Positions 58,182-64,000 of a DNA stretch of 64,000 bases are shown one piece after another. The notes beneath the pieces are model-generated. The model was given only the letters and a program-made list of their open reading frames with translations. It had not been told where the DNA came from and did no database searches. A program made the translations under genes and the position numbers. Every line of letters begins with the position of its first letter. The stretch's first letter is position 1. Where the stretch lies: the NCBI GenBank assembly GCA_016184315.1, contig JACPCU010000008.1:1-64000 (forward strand). The letters run 5' to 3'. The DNA comes from Nitrososphaerota archaeon. GTDB lineage: Archaea; Thermoproteota; Nitrososphaeria; Nitrososphaerales; JACQRY01.

Positions 58182-58311
58182 AATTATCAAGATTCAGTTC
58201 ATATGAGAGGCGCGTGTGAAGGTAGATAGATAGTAATTGGGTAGGAGCTGTCGTCCTATAAGAAGGCTTTAGGGCGAAACCGTATAGAATCGAGAATAGG
58301 TTCGACCAACC

Positions 58312-59692
58312 ATGAGCAGTCATGCGGACCTGTTGATAAGAAACGGGAAAATAGTAACTCCCCTTGGAATAGTTGAAGCAGACGTGGCTGTCAGCGATGG
58401 AAGAATCGAGGGCATCAGCCGTTCCGCTCGCTATGACTCCAACGAGAAGATCGATGCAGAAGGCAGGCTTGTTATGCCTGGTGTCATAGATCCCCATGTC
58501 CACATCTATTCTGAGGGAGCGGGAAGAATCTTTGAGGAAAACTGTAGGCTTGAAACCCCTTCTATGATCACTGGTGGGGTCACCACAGCCATGGGCTTCA
58601 TCAGAGGCACAAAGCCCTATGGCCCTATTCTTCCAGCCATGGTTAGAGCCGTTGGAGAACACTCGCTGGTCGACATGATGTTTCACTTGGTTATCAGCAC
58701 AGGGGACCAGTTCAACGAGATCCCCAGCTACTATAGGAATCATGGGATACGTTCATTCAAGTTCTACATGGGTCCGAAGGGAGTGGAGCTCTTTCCAGGC
58801 GGCTACGAGACGGATGACGGGTCGCTCTACGGAGTACTGGGAACTGTTTCTTCACTCGGAAAGGATGCGGTGGCCATGATTCATGCGGAGAACTGGGATT
58901 TAGCGAATTCTTTGAAGGCACAGTTCCAGAAGCAGGGTTAGAAGAGATCATGTGGCATGGTCTGACTCTAGGCCCGGGTTCGGAGAGGAGGAGTCTGTTC
59001 AGAGGGCGGCTCTTTTTGCTCGTGAGCAGCGTTGCCGCCTATTCATTGTTCACATCTCTTCTTCGCAGACCCTTTTAGGGCTCTGGCTTGGGGTAGGGGT
59101 GAAGGTGTTGAAATCGAGGCTGAGGTTACTCCCCACCATCTAGCGTTGTCTAAGACCGATAAGGCGCCGATTCCACTGAAGTTTACTCCGCCTGTCCGCA
59201 GTAAAGAGGATTGTGAAGATCTCTGGAACGCTCTTAGAACCGGGATGATTAGCTGTGTCGGCTCGGATCATCAGGGGGGAAGGAAGAAGGCTGAGCTACC
59301 TAAGGCTGATGATACTTAGGGTGGAAGAGGAAGCGGGTTCCCAGGCTCAGGCCTCATTCTTCCAGTCTTGTTGAGCGAGGGTTTCCACAAGAATAGGCTG
59401 AGTCTGGAGAGAATAGCTGAGGTTTCAAGCCTTAATGCTGCCAGATGCTTCGGCCTGTATCCTCGGAAAGGTGTTATTTCAATAGGCTCCGATGCCGATA
59501 TTCTTGTGGTGGATCCTGATAAGGAGAATTACTGTTTCCCCTGAAAGTCTACGCTTATCGACAGATTTCACTCCGTTCGATGGTCAAAGGCTGAAAGGGT
59601 GGCCCACAACCACTATTATTCGCGGGAAGATTCAGCTGGAGGACGGTGAGCTGGTAGGCAAGGCTGGAGGCATGTATCTGAATCACCGTTAA
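58312..59692 (+). pseudogene. Dihydropyrimidinase/hydantoinase-like amidohydrolase, multiply disrupted
   Basis: ADLLIRNGKIVTPLGIVEADVAVSDGRIEGIS...GVIDPHVHI...GGVTTAMGF then frame changes near 58935, 59070 and 59540 and a TAG at 59317-59319; homology continues (AEVTPHHLALS, GSDHQG, LERIAEVSSLNAARCFGLYPRKGVISIGSDADILVVDPD). Confidence 0.88.
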
Positions 59693-59767
59693 AGCTGGAA
59701 ACTGAATGTCCGCGCCCTTCGCTACGGATAAACTTCGATATCTAGAAACAACCTAGAATAAAAACAT

Positions 59768-60940
59768 CTACTTAGTCGCGTGTGGAACATAGGCACACGC
59801 AGGATCTTCAGCAAGTGAGTCTCCAAATCTGGTGTAGGCCCTCGCCCGTGAGCCACCGCACAGCTCTCTGAACTCACATATTCCGCATCTGCCTGCAAAC
59901 GCCATAGGATTCCTTAGATCATTAAACAGTTGGTCGCTTCTGTAAAGCTCCTGTAGTGAATTACTCCTAACATTCCCCCTCGGCACGGGGAGGAAGCCGC
60001 CAGGAAACACGGTGCCGTCATATCCTATGAAAACGATTCCTTTGCCGTCTCCTGTAGATCCAATCGAACTTGGCGCATTGTGCTGATAGGGTCCACACAA
60101 TTGCAGTAATTTCTCAAGTAACATCTTGTAGATTTCTGATTGTGCAGTAGACTTGCCACGTGAGCGTTGTATAACAATACGTCTGTAAAAAGGGGCTTCT
60201 ACGGTACGCACCGTGACGCCGTACCGGGAAGCATCGTAGAGGAAATTTGCTACAGCTTCGCACTCGTGAGGGTTTAACTCCTCTATTTGGGTGCCTCTGC
60301 CGATCTTTATGAGGAAAAAGACCTCCCAAACTTTCACACCAAGCTCTTTGATCAACGCGAATAGTTCAGGCAGCTCATGATAGTTTTGCTTCATTACGCA
60401 AGTGTTCACTTGAACATTGAGGCCCATTTTCATAGCCGTTTTAGCTAATCCAAGCGTCGTAGCCCATGTCCCACCTACTCCTCTAATGAAATCATGGGTC
60501 GCCTCCATGCCGTCAAGACTAAAGGATATCGAAGAAACACCTAAATCAAGAAACTTTTCAAGGGCATCCTTTGTCAATAGTCTTGTGACAGCAGGGGAAA
60601 CAGCTACCGGTAACCCGTGTTTTCTAGCATACCCTATGACAGTGAATATGTCTTGCCTGTTAAGAAGGTCACCTCCCGTCAGGATCAAGATAGGATAGGG
60701 CCTGCCGAAAGATCTAATCCCCTCGATCAAATTACAGGCTTCGTCAAACGATAGTTCACCTGGAAGGGAGGATGGAATAGCCTCAGCTCTGCAGTGTTTG
60801 CACGCAAGGAGGCATGCTTTAGTCGTTTCCCAGAATACTAGGAGTGGCTTCGTGGAAAAGTCCCATTGCAATCTATGGCCTTCCGAATTTGCCTTCGATG
60901 ATTGATGGATGTAGGTCAAACACCTTTGCACCGTTGCCAA
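59768..60940 (-). CDS. Radical SAM/SPASM protein
   Basis: WETTKACLLACKHCRAEAIP (CxxxCxxC); ILTGGDLLNRQDIF; SISFSLDGMEATHDFIRG; C-terminal CGICEFRELCGGSRARAY. Confidence 0.9.
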   Translation of the reverse strand: MATVQRCLTYIHQSSKANSEGHRLQWDFSTKPLLVFWETTKACLLACKHCRAEAIPSSLPGELSFDEACNLIEGIRSFGRPYPILILTGGDLLNRQDIFTVIGYARKHGLPVAVSPAVTRLLTKDALEKFLDLGVSSISFSLDGMEATHDFIRGVGGTWATTLGLAKTAMKMGLNVQVNTCVMKQNYHELPELFALIKELGVKVWEVFFLIKIGRGTQIEELNPHECEAVANFLYDASRYGVTVRTVEAPFYRRIVIQRSRGKSTAQSEIYKMLLEKLLQLCGPYQHNAPSSIGSTGDGKGIVFIGYDGTVFPGGFLPVPRGNVRSNSLQELYRSDQLFNDLRNPMAFAGRCGICEFRELCGGSRARAYTRFGDSLAEDPACAYVPHATK

Positions 60941-60946
60941 GCCATT

Positions 60947-61441
60947 TTAAGCAAATCCGAGAAGTGTACCCAGCACCGTCAAACCGAAAGTTAAGAACAG
61001 TGCAAGCCAGCCTGCTACGATCATACGCTTCCTTAATTTTTGATAATCTTCCACTTTGATTACGGTTGGGAGCAAGCGTCCTATACGGCTGTGATAAACG
61101 GCTGCGACAAGCACTATTGGAGCGATGAGAAACTTCAGGACAACGATTTCTCCGAATTGCATCGAATAGAACCGTGGATCTAGAAACTGAATCGGGCTTA
61201 TCCCGTGGTTTAGAACATTGATTACGCCTGTGAGCATAGCAATGTAAAGTGAAAATCTGATAGGCATTGCCACAGTTCTACCCACTTTACCCATCAGTTC
61301 TGAAGATTCTCTTACATCCATTATCTTCCTCAGCCCTCTATTCATCAGGGTTATCACAATCATGCCACCTAACCATACCGAAACAGAAGTTATGTGTAGC
61401 CATTTTACAAGAACAAGCCACGCGAAGAATAAATCTACCAT
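60947..61441 (-). CDS. CopD-like membrane protein
   Basis: LVKWLHITSVSVWLGGMIVITLMNRGL and four hydrophobic segments. Confidence 0.65.
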   Translation of the reverse strand: MVDLFFAWLVLVKWLHITSVSVWLGGMIVITLMNRGLRKIMDVRESSELMGKVGRTVAMPIRFSLYIAMLTGVINVLNHGISPIQFLDPRFYSMQFGEIVVLKFLIAPIVLVAAVYHSRIGRLLPTVIKVEDYQKLRKRMIVAGWLALFLTFGLTVLGTLLGFA

Positions 61442-61554
61442 GGCCCGGGCTGGAATAACCGGCTACTTAACTTTCCTGATTCCTCTATTAATATGTGAAT
61501 TTTTAGCGCTTTCTTTAATAACACCTAACCGCAGGTGTCGCTGAAGGGCTTGCC

Positions 61555-62784
61555 GTGAGGGACAGAGCAACCCGCATTGTTACAGTAGGGGTGAGCTATA
61601 AAACAGCTCACTTGGATCTTCTTGAAACTCTCTCACGCAAGACCAATAGCGAATCCTTAAGATCGAACTTTCCTTCTGATCGTCAACAAGCCTTCGCTCT
61701 TCTCTCTACATGCAATAGGATCGAGATCTATGCCGTCACTCAAGATACTGCAGGCATGCAACAGCAGCTAGCTCACTATCTTACCCAACTTGACAGACGA
61801 GCCAACGGTCACTTCTACAAACTGGTGGACGAGGAAGCAATCCAACATCTCTTCAAAGTAGCATGCGGAATCGACTCTATGGTTGTAGGCGAACCACAGA
61901 TACTGCAACAAGTAAGAAACGCTGAGATAATAGGTGAAACAGGTCCTTCAAGAAAAACCATAGAGAAACTTTTCCAACACGCCTACGCCTCGGCCATTAG
62001 GATCAGAAGAGTAACAAGAATTCAATCACAGGATTCAATCGGAGCTCTTGCATGCCAATTCATCTATTCAAAACTAGGTGAACAGACTAGTGTACTACTC
62101 ATAGGTGCCGGCAAGAATGCTAGAGCTGCCTTGGCATCTACAGCGAAATACCGTTTCCGCGAAGTATATGTGGCTAACCGCACACCGTTGAAGATCCGCT
62201 ATCAAGAATTAGCAAACGCTAAGACATACTCCTTGGAAGACATACAGTCTCTGCTCCCATCCATAGACGCAGTGATCGTAGCTACTTCGTCATCAAACTA
62301 TGTGATAAGCAGGGAAACACTGATCACTGCAGGCCTAAGAAGAAAGACCCTTCTCGTGGACATCTCCATGCCTAGAAACATAGATCCAGCGACAGCCAAG
62401 GAGCCACTCGTAGAGCTTTACAATATTGACGATCTCAAAACACACAGCAAGATCTTGCCAGAAAGCCAGACAGATGAGGCGGTTCACCTTATCAGTCAAG
62501 AAGCTTCTAGGTTCATATCTTGGTTATCCGCATCGGAAGTGGATCCAGTTATCAAATCGATCAGGAGTAGAGCTGAGAAGATCCGTCTGGAAGAGTTGGA
62601 TGAGGCTCTCAGAAGACTGAGAAGTGGGAAGGAGCGTGATGAGAGAGTAATTGCAGTCCTATCGTCGAGAATAGTGAATAGGATACTGCATGAACCGTCT
62701 GCGCGACTAAGGGATAAGGCTAAGTTGGGAAAGTCTGATCTTTACGGCAAGGCATTAAAGGAGTTGTTCGGAATAAATGAGTGA
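61555..62784 (+). CDS. hemA: Glutamyl-tRNA reductase (GTG start)
   Basis: VGVSYKTAHLDLLETLS...LLSTCNRIEIYAVT...VACGIDSMVVGEPQILQQVRNA...DISMPRNIDP. Confidence 0.96.
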   Translation: MRDRATRIVTVGVSYKTAHLDLLETLSRKTNSESLRSNFPSDRQQAFALLSTCNRIEIYAVTQDTAGMQQQLAHYLTQLDRRANGHFYKLVDEEAIQHLFKVACGIDSMVVGEPQILQQVRNAEIIGETGPSRKTIEKLFQHAYASAIRIRRVTRIQSQDSIGALACQFIYSKLGEQTSVLLIGAGKNARAALASTAKYRFREVYVANRTPLKIRYQELANAKTYSLEDIQSLLPSIDAVIVATSSSNYVISRETLITAGLRRKTLLVDISMPRNIDPATAKEPLVELYNIDDLKTHSKILPESQTDEAVHLISQEASRFISWLSASEVDPVIKSIRSRAEKIRLEELDEALRRLRSGKERDERVIAVLSSRIVNRILHEPSARLRDKAKLGKSDLYGKALKELFGINE

Positions 62785-63700
62785 TGTCATCCGTGTGGGA
62801 ACCAGAAGTAGTTCTTTAGCTCTGGAACAGACCCGTTTGATAGTTGAAAAGCTTAGGACAGTAAACAGTGATCTTCAGTTTGAAGTTGTGCCCACAAAGA
62901 CAGAGGGTGACGAAGGGCAGAGGAAAAGAACCAGTGGAACGGTCAGTGGTAAAGATATCTTCACAAAAACTATCGAGGATAAGCTTCTAGCCAGCGAGAT
63001 AGACCTCGCTGTTCACAGTTTGAAGGATTTACCTGCGGGAATACATGACAATCTCCTAATCGGAGCTGTTCCTGAAAGAGAAGATGCTAGGGATGCTCTT
63101 GTTTCAGTAGACGCTCAAAAACTTTCAGAACTCCCCAAAGCCGCCAGAGTCGGAACAAGTAGTGTCAGAAGGAAGGTTCAGCTCTTAGCCCACAGACCTG
63201 ATCTGGTCGTTGAGGAGATACATGGGAACATTGAGACAAGGATTAGAAAAATGCGTAAGAATGGATTCGACGCTATCGTTCTGGCATCGGCTGGCCTCAT
63301 CAGGCTTGGACTCCAACACAGGATATCTGAATATCTTCCCATCGAAATCATGCTACCTGCACCTGGACAAGGAGCATTGGCAATTCAAATGAGAAAGAAT
63401 GACTCTCGTATGCTAAGCGTGGTTAGACCTATAGAGGCTCCTTTAGTTAGAGCTGCTGTCGAAGCTGAGAGAGCTTTTGCTGAAAAACTGGGTGGTGGAT
63501 GCAATCTTCCAGTGGCTGCCTACGGGATTGTTGAAGGTGATGTCATCAACTTGATGGGATTAGTGGCATCTACTGATGGAAGACATATACTGAGGGGGAA
63601 ACTGATCGGTGAAGCAAGTCAACCTCAAAAAGTCGGATATGCACTAGCCAGCAAATTGTCCTCCCTTCAACCAATAAGAATGGTCGGTGAAGCTGCCTGA
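62777..63700 (+). CDS. hemC: Hydroxymethylbilane synthase
   Basis: IRVGTRSSSLALEQTRLIVEKL...DLAVHSLKDLPAG...RVGTSSVRRKVQLLAHRPDLVVEEIHGNIETRIRKM...GGGCNLPVAAY. Confidence 0.97.
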   Translation: MSDVIRVGTRSSSLALEQTRLIVEKLRTVNSDLQFEVVPTKTEGDEGQRKRTSGTVSGKDIFTKTIEDKLLASEIDLAVHSLKDLPAGIHDNLLIGAVPEREDARDALVSVDAQKLSELPKAARVGTSSVRRKVQLLAHRPDLVVEEIHGNIETRIRKMRKNGFDAIVLASAGLIRLGLQHRISEYLPIEIMLPAPGQGALAIQMRKNDSRMLSVVRPIEAPLVRAAVEAERAFAEKLGGGCNLPVAAYGIVEGDVINLMGLVASTDGRHILRGKLIGEASQPQKVGYALASKLSSLQPIRMVGEAA

Positions 63701-63738
63701 GAAGATCCAACTCGAAACCACTACATGGAATTCGTGTC

Positions 63739-64000
63739 GTGCTGACTCGACCTAAAGAGAAGAATGCTGAAGTAGCGAAAAGGATTAGAGAGTTAGGCGG
63801 AACCCCGATAGAAATACCTGTCATAGAAACAACAGCCTCGTTAGACTATGACGATCTCGATAATGCTTTGTCGTCTTTGCCTACATATCAATGGATGGTT
63901 TTTACTAGTGCAAACGGCGTAGAGCATTTCTTTAAAAGGGCTTTGGAGAAAGACATCGACTTGAAGGTGTTTAGTGGTAGAGTAGCTGCTGTGGGACCAG
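63739..64000 (+). CDS. hemD: Uroporphyrinogen-III synthase, partial at window end
   Basis: GIRVVLTRPKEKNAEVAKRIRELGGTPIEIPVIETTASLDYDDLDNALSSLPTYQWMVFTSANGVEHFFKRALEK...; start uncertain. Confidence 0.8.
   Translation, partial: MLTRPKEKNAEVAKRIRELGGTPIEIPVIETTASLDYDDLDNALSSLPTYQWMVFTSANGVEHFFKRALEKDIDLKVFSGRVAAVGP

Larger units (their letters stand above)
51711..58292. mobile_element. Putative integrated archaeal mobile element bounded by the 10-bp direct repeat TATAGAATCG
   Basis: Integrase at left; TATAGAATCG at 51711-51720 and 58283-58292; distinctive A+C-rich + strand; mostly hypothetical genes; separates divergent catabolic genes. Confidence 0.6.

Overview
The window looks archaeal: a Drg-type GTPase, a tRNA with a noncanonical intron, F420 enzymes (CofE, Mer-like LLM), archaeal GH57/GT4 genes, and many TTG/GTG starts. 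A Bathyarchaeia/TACK-like source is my guess only. Most of the window is a dense chromosomal backbone: an NDP-sugar/GH57/GT4 polysaccharide island, a tungstate transporter (tupABC-like) with a ModE-like regulator, UbiD, a molybdopterin/tungstopterin oxidoreductase with a MoaD-like protein, bacterial-style leuCD, two cofE paralogs, topoisomerase I, PanD, amidohydrolases, and a hemA-hemC-(hemD) cluster. The most unusual part is a putative integrated element at about 51.7-58.3 kb. It carries a tyrosine recombinase, a stop-interrupted 2-deoxyribosyltransferase/TIR-like gene, a coiled-coil DUF2130 (PD-(D/E)XK-like) protein, two paralogous small proteins flanking that cargo, a membrane-inserted PLD-type nuclease, an AbrB-like protein and a large nested inverted repeat. 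Its + strand is A+C rich regardless of coding direction, and a 10-bp direct repeat (TATAGAATCG) lies at its edges. Other standouts are an in-frame 24-nt stop-containing, hairpin-forming insertion exactly at the catalytic HC-N-AG motif of MtnA, a tRNA-Arg(UCG) with a 20-nt intron at 29/30, a MoaD-like carrier ending GG-AC, a GT4 lacking its second Rossmann domain, and a multiply broken hydantoinase gene next to the element. All functional names come from recognising motifs by eye; no database search was run.
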